DNA of 64,000 nucleotides from Actinophytocola sp049647105 (GTDB taxonomy: Bacteria > Actinomycetota > Actinomycetes > Mycobacteriales > Pseudonocardiaceae). Below are positions 1 through 7,828 of the stretch, piece by piece. Location: NCBI RefSeq assembly GCF_049647105.1, contig NZ_JBARWZ010000010.1, forward strand, positions 4,262-68,261, written 5' to 3'. The translations under genes were made by a program, and so were the position numbers. Under the pieces are notes generated by a model that searched no databases, was not told the DNA's origin, and worked only from the letters and a program-made list of their open reading frames with translations. Numbering within the stretch: position 1 is the stretch's first letter; each line of letters opens with the position of its first letter.

Positions 1-42
1 GCAGATCCAAGCACAGTGGGGGCTCACGAGTGGACGGTGCGC

Positions 43-160
43 GCTAGTCCGCCTTCCGGACATCAAAGTGTTGGTATCGACCATGCGACACCCCACGGAG
101 CGCAGGCGATTGGTGGCACAGCGCCGCCACGTTCCCCCTGAGATCACTGTTGGTCAGGCG
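43..160 (-). repeat. Degenerate single copy of the 86-bp dispersed repeat plus its tail
   Basis: Read on the minus strand, this segment matches the units at 33409-33750: a TTGGTGTCGACC-like stretch, the GGTTGGTGGC-like core, and an end resembling GGAAGGCGGACTAG. The tail at about 118-160 (TTCCCCCTGAGATCACTG, then TTGGTCAGGC) matches the tail of the copy at 9750-9883. It is more diverged than the other copies. Its GGAGGCGGAC-like end points left, off the window. Positions 161-305 hold no recognisable gene and carry the upstream region of the first CDS. Confidence 0.75.
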
Positions 161-305
161 GAACGCAGCAACGGTGTTGTCGTGCTGGCGGGAGGACTGC
201 GGTCGCCGAACTCTTCGACGTCCGCCGGGGTGGACCGCCGGTGAATCAGTCCAGACAGGACAAAGACAGGACATTTGACACATTCACCAACCAAGGAGCG
301 ACATC

Positions 306-815
306 GTGACCATGAGTTACCCGCAGCAGCAGTACCCGCCGCAGCCCCCGACCGCGCCGTCGAAGTCCTCCAAGCGCGGTGTGTGGATCGTGGTTGTCAT
401 CGGCGCGTTCATCCTCGGCGTCGCGGTCGGGCTCGCTGGAAACTCGACCGGCAGCGGCACAAAGTCGGCACGCGAGACAGTGACCGTGCGCGTGCCCGCA
501 GGTGAGGGTGAGGCCCCGCCCGCCGAGCCTGCGCAGGCCGAGGCGTCACCGCCCGCACCCGCCGGGCCCGCGGCGACCATGAGCAGCGGGATCTACCAGG
601 TGGGTGTCGACGTGCAGGCCGGCCAGTACAAGACGGCTGGCCCGGAGGACAACGAGTACGGGCTCGGCTGCTATTGGGCGCGGCTCAAGAACGACACCGG
701 CGAGTTCGACGCGATCATCAGCAACGGGAACCTCGACGGACCAGGGAGCTTCACGGTCAACGCCGGGGAGTTCGTCGAGCTGTCCGGTGACTGCACCTGG
801 ACCAAGACCGGATGA
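306..815 (+). CDS. Membrane-anchored protein with Pro/Gln-rich cytosolic tail and conserved extracellular domain
   Basis: This is a 169-residue protein. The N-terminus is rich in Pro, Gln and Tyr and is followed by a basic patch (SKSSKRG). One transmembrane helix lies at about residues 27-46 (WIVVVIGAFILGVAVGL), then an Ala/Pro/Glu-rich linker. The C-terminal domain of about 75 residues begins GIYQVGVDVQAGQYKT and contains a CYWARL motif. This domain type is common in actinomycete membrane and lipoproteins of unknown function. The GTG at 306 is preferred because AAGGAG at 292-297 sits 8 nt upstream; the ATG two codons on is an alternative. It is followed by a second small membrane protein on the same strand. 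The function is not known; a cell-surface role is inference from topology. Confidence 0.8.
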   Translation: MTMSYPQQQYPPQPPTAPSKSSKRGVWIVVVIGAFILGVAVGLAGNSTGSGTKSARETVTVRVPAGEGEAPPAEPAQAEASPPAPAGPAATMSSGIYQVGVDVQAGQYKTAGPEDNEYGLGCYWARLKNDTGEFDAIISNGNLDGPGSFTVNAGEFVELSGDCTWTKTG

Positions 816-875
816 CATCCAAGCCAACCGGAGCGAAACAACACCCTCAACTCAAGCAGAGGAAAAGGCGCGGCC

Positions 876-1331
876 ATGACCCAACCCGCAATCGGAAATG
901 AGCACCTACAGGCTGCACAACCATCAGCCGCCAAACGATGGGGCATCCCCCTCGCGGTCGTCGGAGCCATCGTCCTCACCATCATCACCGCCAGCCTGAT
1001 CGGCGGCAGCAACGACGTCAACGGCACCCCCACGGCGCCCCCACTGACATCGATCGAATCGGCCCGCGAGCACTGCATGGCCGGTGACGTCGTCGACGAC
1101 GGTCATACCCTCGTCATCGACATGCGCGGCCAGGAACTCGGGTCCGGATCCCTTGGCGCCACCGAGGTCGGTTGCCTCCTCGACGCGCTGGGCGCCCCGG
1201 CGTATGTGACTTCGAGGATGGACTCGACCCGCGCGTTGGACGGTATGCAGGACTCGTCCTGGGATGGGCTGGCGGCGTCGTGGACCTACCACCCGGACGA
1301 CGGTCTGGACATCATCGTCACCGACAACTGA
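876..1331 (+). CDS. Small membrane-anchored hypothetical protein
   Basis: This is a 151-residue protein with a short cytosolic N-terminus, one transmembrane helix at about residues 23-43 (IPLAVVGAIVLTIITASLIGG), and an extracytoplasmic C-terminal domain with two cysteines (EHCMAGD and VGCLLDALG) that could pair outside the cell. The C-terminus (ASWTYHPDDGLDIIVTDN) looks like a compact beta-rich end. The ATG is preceded by an AGAGGAAAAGG ribosome site at 858-868. It lies 60 bp downstream of another membrane-anchored small protein, so the two are probably co-transcribed. A strong terminator hairpin follows at once. I do not recognise the family. Confidence 0.75.
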   Translation: MTQPAIGNEHLQAAQPSAAKRWGIPLAVVGAIVLTIITASLIGGSNDVNGTPTAPPLTSIESAREHCMAGDVVDDGHTLVIDMRGQELGSGSLGATEVGCLLDALGAPAYVTSRMDSTRALDGMQDSSWDGLAASWTYHPDDGLDIIVTDN

Positions 1332-1338
1332 ACGCAGC

Positions 1339-1378
1339 AGTCGGCCCGGTGCTCAACCTGGGAGCACCGGGGCCGACT
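1339..1378 (+). terminator. Rho-independent terminator-like hairpin
   Basis: A 16-nt arm beginning AGTCGGCCC at 1339-1354 pairs with a 17-nt arm at 1362-1378, with one bulge and a 7-nt loop. It starts 8 nt after the TGA of the preceding gene and closes the two-gene unit. There is no U-tract, as is usual in actinomycetes. Confidence 0.8.
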
Positions 1379-1552
1379 CAGCGTAGGTCAGCGGTCAGAC
1401 GAGGCCCGTCTTCACCGCCCGCGCCAGCGCCGCGACGTCAACGGGCAGCACGTCACCCGCTGCACCGCGCCGGCTGGATGCACCTCGACACGCTGTGTGC
1501 TCTCATCACCGCTCGCGCTGGACTTGCGAGGTCGAGCCGTGGGCGCGGAGTG

Positions 1553-2162
1553 GTGATCGGGCTTCACGGGGCGCCGCTGGAGCGGTACCGGCCGTTCGCC
1601 GCGCTCGGTGCCGGCCTCGGGCTGAGGCAGCGCGAGATGTTCGGCCTGTCCCCGCCGATGTCGACTAGCTCCGCGACTGGGTGAGGGTGCAGCGGCTGGT
1701 GAAGATCGTCGGCAACCGGCTGGTGTTCGCGTTGCCGAAGGGCCGGAAGGTGCCGCTGCCGCCGACCGTGCGGGACGAGTTGGCCACCTACCTCACCGAG
1801 GGGCCGTGACCTGCCGTGAGAGGACACAGACGGCAAGCCGACGACCGTCGAGCTGTTCGTGACCACGCGCGAGTCGAACGCGTGCAACCGGAACCAGTAC
1901 ACGTGGAAGCCCGCGCTCGAGCGGGTCGGCATCGAGTTGAGCCGGGACAACGGCTGCCACGCACTGAGGCACTACTACGCGTCGGTGTTGCTCGACGGGC
2001 GAGTCGATCGTGGCGCTGAGCAAGTACCTCGGCCACCGGTCTCCGACGTTCACGCTGAAGGTCTACACGCACCTGATGCCGGCCAGCGAGGAGTGGACCA
2101 AGACGGCCGTCGAGGCGGTGCTGTCCGCGTGGCGTGCCCCGGATGTGCCCCAAAACCAGTAG
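1553..2162 (+). pseudogene. Decayed tyrosine recombinase (phage-type integrase), catalytic half
   Basis: Three reading-frame segments give one tyrosine-integrase catalytic domain. Segment one (1553-1680, frame 2) reads LERYRPFAALGAGLGLRQRE, the region around the first catalytic Arg. Segment two (1681-1809, frame 1) reads VQRLVKIVGNRLVF and ends in a stop. Segment three (about 1829-2000, frame 2) includes NQYTWKPALERVGI and CHALRHYYASVLL, the H-x-L-R-H box. After a further shift (2001-2162, frame 3) comes SKYLGHRSPTFTLKVYTH, carrying the second His and the Tyr nucleophile. At least three frame breaks exist, so it cannot make an active enzyme. The N-terminal DNA-binding part is not recognisable in 1379-1552. 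No att site or other phage gene is seen, so this is a scar of an old integrated element. Confidence 0.85.
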
Positions 2163-2190
2163 GAGACGAGGAGCTGACCCGCGATGACGC

Positions 2191-2850
2191 TCAGAACAGG
2201 CGGAACTCGTCGGACTCGATGCCGCGCAGGGCGTCGTAGTCGAGGGTTACGCAGCGGATGCCCCGGTCCTCGGCGAGGGTGCGGGCCTGGGGCTTGATCA
2301 GCTGGGCCGCGAAGACACCCTGGACCGGGGTCAGGAGCGGGTCGCGGTTGAGCAGTTCCAGGTACCTGGTCAGCTGCTCGACGCCGTCGATCTCGCCTCG
2401 GCGTTTGATCTCGACCGCGACCGTGGCGCCGACGGCGTCGCGGCAGAGGATGTCCACCGGGCCGATGGCGGTCATGTACTCGCGGCGGACCAGGGAGTAG
2501 CCATCGCCCAGGGTGGTGATGTGTTCGGCGAGCAGCTTCTGGAGGTGGGCCTCCACGCCGTCCTTGACGAGGCCCGGCTCGGCGCCCAGCTCGTGGGCGG
2601 AGTCGTGCAGGACCTCCTCCAGCGTGATGACGAGCTTCTCTCCCGCCTTGTTCGTCACCGTCCACGTGCCGTCGCCCTCGGTCAGCCAGCACGGGGGGCT
2701 CATCCAGTTCAGCGGCTTGTACGCGCGGTCGTCGGAGTGCACGGACACCGAACCGTCGGCCTTCACCAGCAACAGTCTGGTGGCCATGGGCAGATGGGCG
2801 GTCAACCTGCCCGCGTAGTCGACCTGGCAACGAGCGATCACGAGACGCAC
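2191..2850 (-). CDS. nucS: Mismatch-specific endonuclease NucS (EndoMS)
   Basis: NucS/EndoMS cuts both strands at mismatches and replaces MutS/MutL repair in most actinobacteria and some archaea. The protein is 219 residues, normal for the family. An N-terminal beta-rich DNA-binding domain contains the conserved Trp-rich stretch (NWMSPPCW). The C-terminal RecB-like nuclease domain shows Asp133 (GPVDILC), Glu147-x-Lys149 (AVEIKRRG) and the downstream Gln of GVEQLTRYL, the expected metal-binding and catalytic set. The C-terminal DEFRLF resembles the short tail reported to bind the beta clamp. The ATG or GTG start near 2850 gives a normal N-terminus. In mycobacteria nucS lies near murA and the ATP synthase genes, and it does here too. 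Confidence 0.95.
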   Translation of the reverse strand: MRLVIARCQVDYAGRLTAHLPMATRLLLVKADGSVSVHSDDRAYKPLNWMSPPCWLTEGDGTWTVTNKAGEKLVITLEEVLHDSAHELGAEPGLVKDGVEAHLQKLLAEHITTLGDGYSLVRREYMTAIGPVDILCRDAVGATVAVEIKRRGEIDGVEQLTRYLELLNRDPLLTPVQGVFAAQLIKPQARTLAEDRGIRCVTLDYDALRGIESDEFRLF

Positions 2851-2859
2851 CGAAGCAGG

Positions 2860-2931
2860 CTAGCCGACCAGCCCGGCGGCCTTCGCGAGCACCGCCGCCT
2901 GGACGCGAGACCGCAGGTGAAGCCTGGTGAG
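2860..2931 (-). pseudogene. Possible C-terminal stump of a LuxR/NarL-type regulator
   Basis: Between nucS and the DeoR gene the minus strand encodes about 23 codons ending in TAG that read LTRLHLRSRVQAAV...AAGLVG. This resembles the last helix of NarL/LuxR HTH domains (typically ...LRDRVQAVVLAYESGLV). It is bounded upstream by the DeoR stop codon, so no start codon or full domain is left. It is very short and could be chance similarity. Confidence 0.35.
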
Positions 2932-3687
2932 TCACACCTGCCGGACCACCACGCCAGCCGACTCGATGGCCGCGACCTCGTCGGCGGGCGCGTCCGTGTC
3001 CGTCACGACCACGTCCAGTTCGGACACCTGCGTCACCACGGCCAGCGCGGTGCGGGTGAACTTCGCCGAGTCGGCCACCGCGATCACCCGGCTCGCCGAG
3101 CGCATCGCGGCCCGCTTCACGGCGGCGTCGGCGAGGTCGTGGCCGGTCACCCCGTGCGCGGCGGTCAGCCCGCAGCACCCGATGACGGCCGTGTCGAACC
3201 GCAGCGACGCGAGCGAGGCCTCGGTGAGCGGCCCGGTCAGCGCCAGCTCACCCGGCCGAGGCGCGCCGCCGGGGAACAGCAGCGTCAGCGACGGCGCGTC
3301 CACGAGCGCGTTCGCCGCGTGCAGCGACAGCGGCACGACCGTGAGCCGCCGGTCCCGCACGGCGTGCGCCACCGCGACGCACGTGGTCCCGCTGTCCAGC
3401 ACCACCGACTCGCCGTCCGCGAGCAGCGTCGCGACCTCGGCCGCGATCCGCTGCTTGGCATCGACGCCCTCGGTGACCCGCAGCGCGTAGGGCGGCTCCT
3501 CGCCCCGCAGGAGCAGGCTCCGCGCGCCACCGCGGAAGCGCTCCAGCACGCGCTGACCGGCGAGGATCTCCAGGTCACGCCGGATGGTCATCTCGGAGGC
3601 GCCCGTCAGTGCGGCCAGCTCGGCCACGCTCATCTCCCCGGCGTCCCGGGTCGCCTCGGCGATCCGCCGCAGCCGCTCAGTGCTCAC
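2932..3687 (-). CDS. DeoR-family transcriptional regulator
   Basis: This is a sugar-responsive type of repressor, about 251 residues from the chosen start. The N-terminal winged HTH reads ERLRRIAEATRDAG, then LAALTGASEMTIRRDLEIL, the classic DeoR signature. The C-terminal DeoRC sensor domain has the conserved SGTT (VVLDSGTTCVAVA) and the GCCGL and D-x-AVKRAA motifs that bind phosphosugars. The frame is open to an ATG at 3711; GTG at 3687 or 3693 gives the usual family N-terminus, and none has a clear Shine-Dalgarno site. It is divergent from an MFS transporter with a perfect palindrome between them, so it probably represses that transporter and itself. The effector is unknown. Confidence 0.9.
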   Translation of the reverse strand: MSTERLRRIAEATRDAGEMSVAELAALTGASEMTIRRDLEILAGQRVLERFRGGARSLLLRGEEPPYALRVTEGVDAKQRIAAEVATLLADGESVVLDSGTTCVAVAHAVRDRRLTVVPLSLHAANALVDAPSLTLLFPGGAPRPGELALTGPLTEASLASLRFDTAVIGCCGLTAAHGVTGHDLADAAVKRAAMRSASRVIAVADSAKFTRTALAVVTQVSELDVVVTDTDAPADEVAAIESAGVVVRQV

Positions 3688-3718
3688 GAACACAACAATA
3701 GTGCGTAGCATCATCGAA

Positions 3719-3737
3719 CGAACATCGGTTATGTTCG
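3719..3737. promoter_or_regulatory. Perfect palindromic operator between DeoR and MFS genes
   Basis: CGAACAT-CGGTT-ATGTTCG is a 7-bp perfect inverted repeat with a 5-bp centre. It lies 1 bp upstream of the MFS start codon and about 30 bp from the DeoR start, an ideal position to control both divergent genes. The repressor is inferred from adjacency. Confidence 0.7.
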
Positions 3738-3738
3738 A

Positions 3739-4944
3739 ATGGTGATGCGCCGCGCTCGGGTAGCGACCTTCGCCTTCTTCGGCCTTAACGGTTTCGTCAT
3801 CGGCATGTGGGTGGTCCACATCCCGGTGATCGAACAGCGGGCCGGCGTCGGCCACGCCACCTTCGGCCTGCTCCTGCTCCTGCTCGGCGGCGGCGCGTTC
3901 GCGGGCATGCAGGTCGCGGGCCCGCTGACCGACCGGTTCGGCCCCCATCGCGTGGTGCCGCTGTCGGCTCTCCTGTGCACGACCGCACTGATCCTGCCCG
4001 GCCTCGCCACCAGCGGCCTCGCGCTCGGCGCCGCACTGCTCGTGCTCGGCGTTGGCAACGGCGGTCTCGACGTCAGCATGAACGCACACGCGGTCGAGGT
4101 GGAACACGCCTACGGGCGCACGATCATGTCCGCCTTCCACGCGGTGTGGTCGGTCGGCGGGTTCCTCGCGGCACTCGCCGGGGCCCGCACGCTGACCTGG
4201 GGCTGGTCCCCCGCGACCACGTTCGCCGTCGCGGCGGGCATCACCCTCGTCATCGCGGCCGCCGCCACTCCCGCGCTCCTGCGCAGAGCACCGAAACCCG
4301 CAGCAGAGGGCCCGAAGCAACGCAGGAAGACACCGGCCCGCATCTGGTGGCTCGCGGTCATCGCGTTCCTTCTCATGCTGGCCGAGGGCGTCGCCAACGA
4401 CTGGAGTGTGCTGCACCTGAGCACGATCCTCGACGCGCCGGAGGCGACCGCCGCGTTCGCGTACGCCTCCTTCGCCGCCGCCATGACCATCGGCCGCCTG
4501 CTCACCGACCCGGTGTCCCAGCGGTTCGGCCCGGTGGCGATCGTCCGGTACGGGTCGGTGATCGCGACGGCAGGCATCCTGACCGCGTCGCTCACCACGT
4601 CGATCCCGGTCGCCATCGCCGGGTGGACGCTCTTCGGGATCGGCCTGTCCGGCGCCGTGCCGCAGTTGTTCAGCGCGGCGGGCCACTCCGACCGCGACAA
4701 CGCGGGTGCGAACGTGTCCCGCGTCGCGGGGCTCGGCTACCTCGGCATCCTCGCTGGCCCGGCCGTCATCGGGCCGATGACCCACCTGATGCCGCTCAAC
4801 TACACGTTCCTGCTGATCGCGGTCTTCTGCGCGATCGCGGTGACGGCGGCGGGCACCCTCAGTCCGGCCACTCAGGACGCCGCTTCTCCAGGAACGCCGC
4901 CATCCCCTCCCGAGCACCGGGAAGCTGCGACGCGGCGGCCATGA
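3739..4944 (+). CDS. MFS transporter
   Basis: This is a 401-residue major facilitator with about 12 transmembrane helices. It begins with the first helix (FAFFGLNGFVIGMWVVHIPV), shows GPLTDRFGPHRVVPL (motif A) after helix 2, and has a basic loop (RRAPKPAAEGPKQRRK) mid-protein. It resembles the sugar- or drug-efflux MFS branch often paired with DeoR or GntR regulators. The ATG at 3739 follows the operator so closely that transcription may be leaderless. The last 86 bp overlap the convergent crotonase gene; the tail (TPPSPPEHREAATRRP) is polar and may be dispensable. The substrate is unknown; regulation by the adjacent DeoR protein suggests a carbohydrate link. Confidence 0.88.
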   Translation: MVMRRARVATFAFFGLNGFVIGMWVVHIPVIEQRAGVGHATFGLLLLLLGGGAFAGMQVAGPLTDRFGPHRVVPLSALLCTTALILPGLATSGLALGAALLVLGVGNGGLDVSMNAHAVEVEHAYGRTIMSAFHAVWSVGGFLAALAGARTLTWGWSPATTFAVAAGITLVIAAAATPALLRRAPKPAAEGPKQRRKTPARIWWLAVIAFLLMLAEGVANDWSVLHLSTILDAPEATAAFAYASFAAAMTIGRLLTDPVSQRFGPVAIVRYGSVIATAGILTASLTTSIPVAIAGWTLFGIGLSGAVPQLFSAAGHSDRDNAGANVSRVAGLGYLGILAGPAVIGPMTHLMPLNYTFLLIAVFCAIAVTAAGTLSPATQDAASPGTPPSPPEHREAATRRP

Positions 4945-5623
4945 CCTCGACGGCGATCGCGTACGCGTCGGCCTCCGGCCGGTCCAGCTGGGCGTAGACG
5001 GTCTGCTTGCCGATGGCCTTGCTCGCCCGGCTGCCACGCGTGGCCTTGGCGAGCAGGTCGTCGACGGCCGCGTCCAGCGATTCGTCCGGCACGACCCGGT
5101 TGACCAGGCCCCACTCGAGCGCGGTCGGCGCGTCGATCACGTCGCCGGTCAGCACCATCTCCATCAGCCGTTTGCGCCCGATGTTGCGTGCCACCGGCAC
5201 CGCGGGCGTGTGGCAGAACCAGCCGCCCTTGCCGCCGGGCAACGCGAACCCGGCCGACTCGGCGGCCACCGCCAGGTCACACGACGCGACGAGCTGGCAC
5301 CCGGCCGCGGTCGCGAGCCCGTGGACGCGCGCGATCACCACCTGCGGCACCGACTCGATGGTCTTCATCAGCGCGGTGCACAGCGCCAGCAGGTCCCGCA
5401 CACCGACCAGGTCACGGGACGCCACGTCACCGAAGTCATGGCCTGCCGAGAACACCGGGCCCTCGGCCGCCAGGACGATGCCGCTCGCGGCGGAGTCGCC
5501 CGCGTCCTCGAACGCGCTCAGCAGCTCGGAGAGGTGCTCGTAGGACAGGGAGTTCCGCCGTGCGGGCCGGTTCATGGTGATCCGGACCGTGTCGCCATCC
5601 TCAAAAACCGTGATGTGCCGCAT
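4859..5623 (-). CDS. Enoyl-CoA hydratase/isomerase family protein, ECHDC3-like
   Basis: This is a 254-residue crotonase-fold protein. It starts RHITVFEDGDTVRITMNRPARRNSL, has the FSAGHDFGDV oxyanion loop, then ATAAGCQLVASCDLAVA and a normal C-terminal trimerisation part. The two glutamates used by classical hydratases appear to be missing: the first position is Gln in GCQLV, and the second region reads FALPGGKGGWFC. That pattern matches the ECHDC3-like subgroup, whose reaction is unclear. It begins 11 bp after the ABC ATPase gene on the same strand, so it is probably the last gene of the ehu operon. Its 3' end overlaps the convergent MFS gene by 86 bp. Assignment to the superfamily is sure; hydratase activity is doubtful. 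Confidence 0.88.
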   Translation of the reverse strand: MRHITVFEDGDTVRITMNRPARRNSLSYEHLSELLSAFEDAGDSAASGIVLAAEGPVFSAGHDFGDVASRDLVGVRDLLALCTALMKTIESVPQVVIARVHGLATAAGCQLVASCDLAVAAESAGFALPGGKGGWFCHTPAVPVARNIGRKRLMEMVLTGDVIDAPTALEWGLVNRVVPDESLDAAVDDLLAKATRGSRASKAIGKQTVYAQLDRPEADAYAIAVEVMAAASQLPGAREGMAAFLEKRRPEWPD

Positions 5624-5634
5624 GGGGCCCGACT

Positions 5635-6426
5635 CTAACCCCGCTCGAGCACCGCGCTCAGGAACTCGCGGGTCCGCTCGTTGTCGGGCTCGGTGAACAG
5701 CTTGTCCGGCGGCGCGGCCTCGACGATCCGCCCGTGGTCGAACATCAGCACCCGGTCGGAGACGTCCCGCGCGAAGCCCATCTCGTGGGTCACGCACAGG
5801 AACGTGATGTCCGTGGTGCGCGCGATGTCCTTCAGCAGCTTCAGCACACCCGCGATGAGCTCCGGGTCCAGTGCCGAGGTGACCTCGTCCAGCAGCAGGA
5901 CGTCCGGCCGCATCGCGAGCGCTCGCGCGATCGCCACCCGCTGCTGCTGCCCGCCGGACAGCTGCGTCGGGTGCGCTTTCACCTTGTCGGACAGTCCGAC
6001 CAGGTCCAGCAGCTCGTGCGCGCGGGCCTCCGCCTCGGTCCTCGACAGACCGAGCGACCGGATCGGCGCCTCGGTGAGGTTCTGCAGCACCTTCATGTTG
6101 GGGAACAGGTTGAACTGCTGGAACACCATGCCGATGCGCTTGCGCACCTGGCGCTGGTGCTTCTCGTCGGCGGGCACCAGCCGATCCCCTCGGCGCACGT
6201 GCGACAGGCATTCGCCGCCGACGTGGATCGTGCCGCCGGAGACCTGTTCCAGGGTCATGAGCAGGCGCAGGATCGTCGTCTTGCCCGACCCGCTCGGCCC
6301 GATCAGGGTGACGAACTCCCCTGGCGCGACGGAGAAGTTCAGCTCGTCCAGCACCACGTTGCTGCCGAACCGCTTCACCACGTCCTCGAACCGGATCATG
6401 TAGTTCTCAGCGGAGGGTTCCGACAC
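5635..6426 (-). CDS. ehuA: Polar amino acid/ectoine ABC transporter ATPase (EhuA-like)
   Basis: This is a 263-residue ATPase of the polar amino acid uptake subfamily. Walker A is GPSGSGKT, the Q-loop is GMVFQQFNLFPNMKVLQN, the signature is LSGGQQQRVAIARAL, Walker B is VLLLDEVTSALD, and the switch His is in CVTHEMGFARD. The GTG start at 6426 has GGAG just upstream and overlaps the end of the permease gene by 20 bp; an internal ATG at 6399 is an alternative. Order and similarity to the ectoine/hydroxyectoine uptake systems (EhuABCD) support the name, but glutamine- or cystine-type substrates cannot be excluded from sequence alone. Confidence 0.9.
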   Translation of the reverse strand: MSEPSAENYMIRFEDVVKRFGSNVVLDELNFSVAPGEFVTLIGPSGSGKTTILRLLMTLEQVSGGTIHVGGECLSHVRRGDRLVPADEKHQRQVRKRIGMVFQQFNLFPNMKVLQNLTEAPIRSLGLSRTEAEARAHELLDLVGLSDKVKAHPTQLSGGQQQRVAIARALAMRPDVLLLDEVTSALDPELIAGVLKLLKDIARTTDITFLCVTHEMGFARDVSDRVLMFDHGRIVEAAPPDKLFTEPDNERTREFLSAVLERG

Positions 6427-7072
6427 GACGCTCCAACCATCGAACGAGTAGGGATGCCAGGAGGCTCAGCACGAGGAACAGCAGGCCCGCGATCGTGATC
6501 GGCTCCACGTAGCGGAACGCCTTGGACCCGGTCTGGAAGGCCGCGCCCGCGATGTCCGTAACGCCGATCACCAGCAGCAGCGGCGTTTCCTTCAGCATCG
6601 AGATCGTGTAGTTGCCGAGCGCGGGCAGCACCCGGGGGATCGCCTGCGGCAGGATCACCGCACGCCACGTCCGCGACCTCGGCAGGCTCAGCGCGGTCGC
6701 CGCCTCCCACTGTCCGACCGGCACGGCCTCGATGCCCGCCCGGTACACCTCGGACGCGTAGGTCGAGTAGTGCAGGCCGAGCGCGATCACGCCGGTGGTG
6801 AGCGCGTCGAACTTGATGCCGAAGTCCGGGAACACGAAGAACAGGAAGAAGATCTGCACGAGCAGCGGGGTGCTGCGGATGAACTCGATGAACGCCCACG
6901 TCACGGTGCTCACGACCCGGATCGGCGAGCGCCGCAGCAGTGCGAGCACCATGCCGAGCAGGTAGGCGATGATCGAGCCGTACACCGTCGCCTGGACGGT
7001 GATCCAGAGCCCTCTGCCGACGATGTCGGGGAGTACTTCCCAGAAGTAGTCCCAGTTCCAGTCCAGGTTCAC
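6407..7072 (-). CDS. ehuD: Amino acid/ectoine ABC transporter permease (EhuD-like)
   Basis: This is a 221-residue HisM-type permease with about five transmembrane helices. The N-terminal block reads GLWITVQATVYGSIIAYLLG, and the conserved inner-membrane-protein signature (EVYRAGIEAVPVGQWEAATAL) follows in the cytoplasmic loop that couples to the ATPase. The GTG start at 7072 overlaps the upstream permease stop in a GTGA, which fixes it; longer forms would read into the neighbouring gene. It is the second of two dissimilar permeases, as expected for an EhuC/EhuD heterodimer. Confidence 0.9.
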   Translation of the reverse strand: MNLDWNWDYFWEVLPDIVGRGLWITVQATVYGSIIAYLLGMVLALLRRSPIRVVSTVTWAFIEFIRSTPLLVQIFFLFFVFPDFGIKFDALTTGVIALGLHYSTYASEVYRAGIEAVPVGQWEAATALSLPRSRTWRAVILPQAIPRVLPALGNYTISMLKETPLLLVIGVTDIAGAAFQTGSKAFRYVEPITIAGLLFLVLSLLASLLVRWLERRVGTLR

Positions 7073-7815
7073 CGAGGACCACCACCGGGCACGGCTTCCG
7101 GCATGTCGAGCACGGGTTTCCTGCGCCTGCTGAAGATGCTCCGTTCGTCGGGTTTGCGGCCGACGAGCCGCCCCGCCCACCGCTCCAGCAGGCGCATCCC
7201 GATCGTGATCAGTATCGCGAGCACCAGGTAGAACAGCAGGACGACCGTCCAGATGAGCCACGCCTGGTCGATGTGCCGGTCGATCAGCACCTCACGCGCC
7301 TGGTAGGTCATCTCGTGCACGGAGATGATCGTCAGCAGCGCACTGCCCTTGAGCAGCTGGATGAACAGGTTGTTGAGCGGCGGCACCATCTCCACCAGCG
7401 CCTGCGGCAGGATCACCCGCCGCATCCGTTGCGCGGACGTGAAGTTCAGCGCCACCGCACCCTCGTACTGCGCCTTCGGCACCGACCGCACGGCCCCGCG
7501 CACGATCTCCGCGCCGTAGGCGCCGAAGTTCAGTCCCAGCACGACGATGCCCGCGACCAGCGGCACGATGCGGTAGCCGATCAGCACCGGCAGCACGAAG
7601 TAGATCCACAGCAGCTGGACCACTTCGGACGTGCCGCGCCAGATCTCGACGTAGATCCGCGCGACCACGCGCACCGTCCGCGACCTCGACAGCATCGCGA
7701 GCCCGAACACGAACGAGAGGACGGTCGCGATGACGATGCCGCCGAGGGTCGCCTCGACCGTCAGCAGCAATCCGTCTGCGATCGTGCTGACGAACAGGGA
7801 CAGATTGTCGAACAC
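7069..7815 (-). CDS. ehuC: Amino acid/ectoine ABC transporter permease (EhuC-like)
   Basis: This is a 248-residue HisQ/HisM-type permease. Transmembrane segments include LLLTVEATLGGIVIATVLSF near the N-terminus, and the coupling loop reads AEIVRGAVRSVPKAQYEGAV. A long basic, Arg-rich C-terminal tail (RLVGRKPDERSIFSRRRK) extends beyond the usual end. The GTG start lies 13 bp after the binding-protein gene, and its stop overlaps the next permease start by 4 bp, so translation is coupled. It should form the membrane channel with EhuD. Confidence 0.9.
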   Translation of the reverse strand: MFDNLSLFVSTIADGLLLTVEATLGGIVIATVLSFVFGLAMLSRSRTVRVVARIYVEIWRGTSEVVQLLWIYFVLPVLIGYRIVPLVAGIVVLGLNFGAYGAEIVRGAVRSVPKAQYEGAVALNFTSAQRMRRVILPQALVEMVPPLNNLFIQLLKGSALLTIISVHEMTYQAREVLIDRHIDQAWLIWTVVLLFYLVLAILITIGMRLLERWAGRLVGRKPDERSIFSRRRKPVLDMPEAVPGGGPR

Positions 7816-7828
7816 GGCGTACCGCTGC

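Noticed and set aside
2932..5037. 701-codon minus-strand frame extending the DeoR protein
   Set aside because: The extension is antisense to the MFS gene and lies beyond the operator; the DeoR HTH starts at about 3687.
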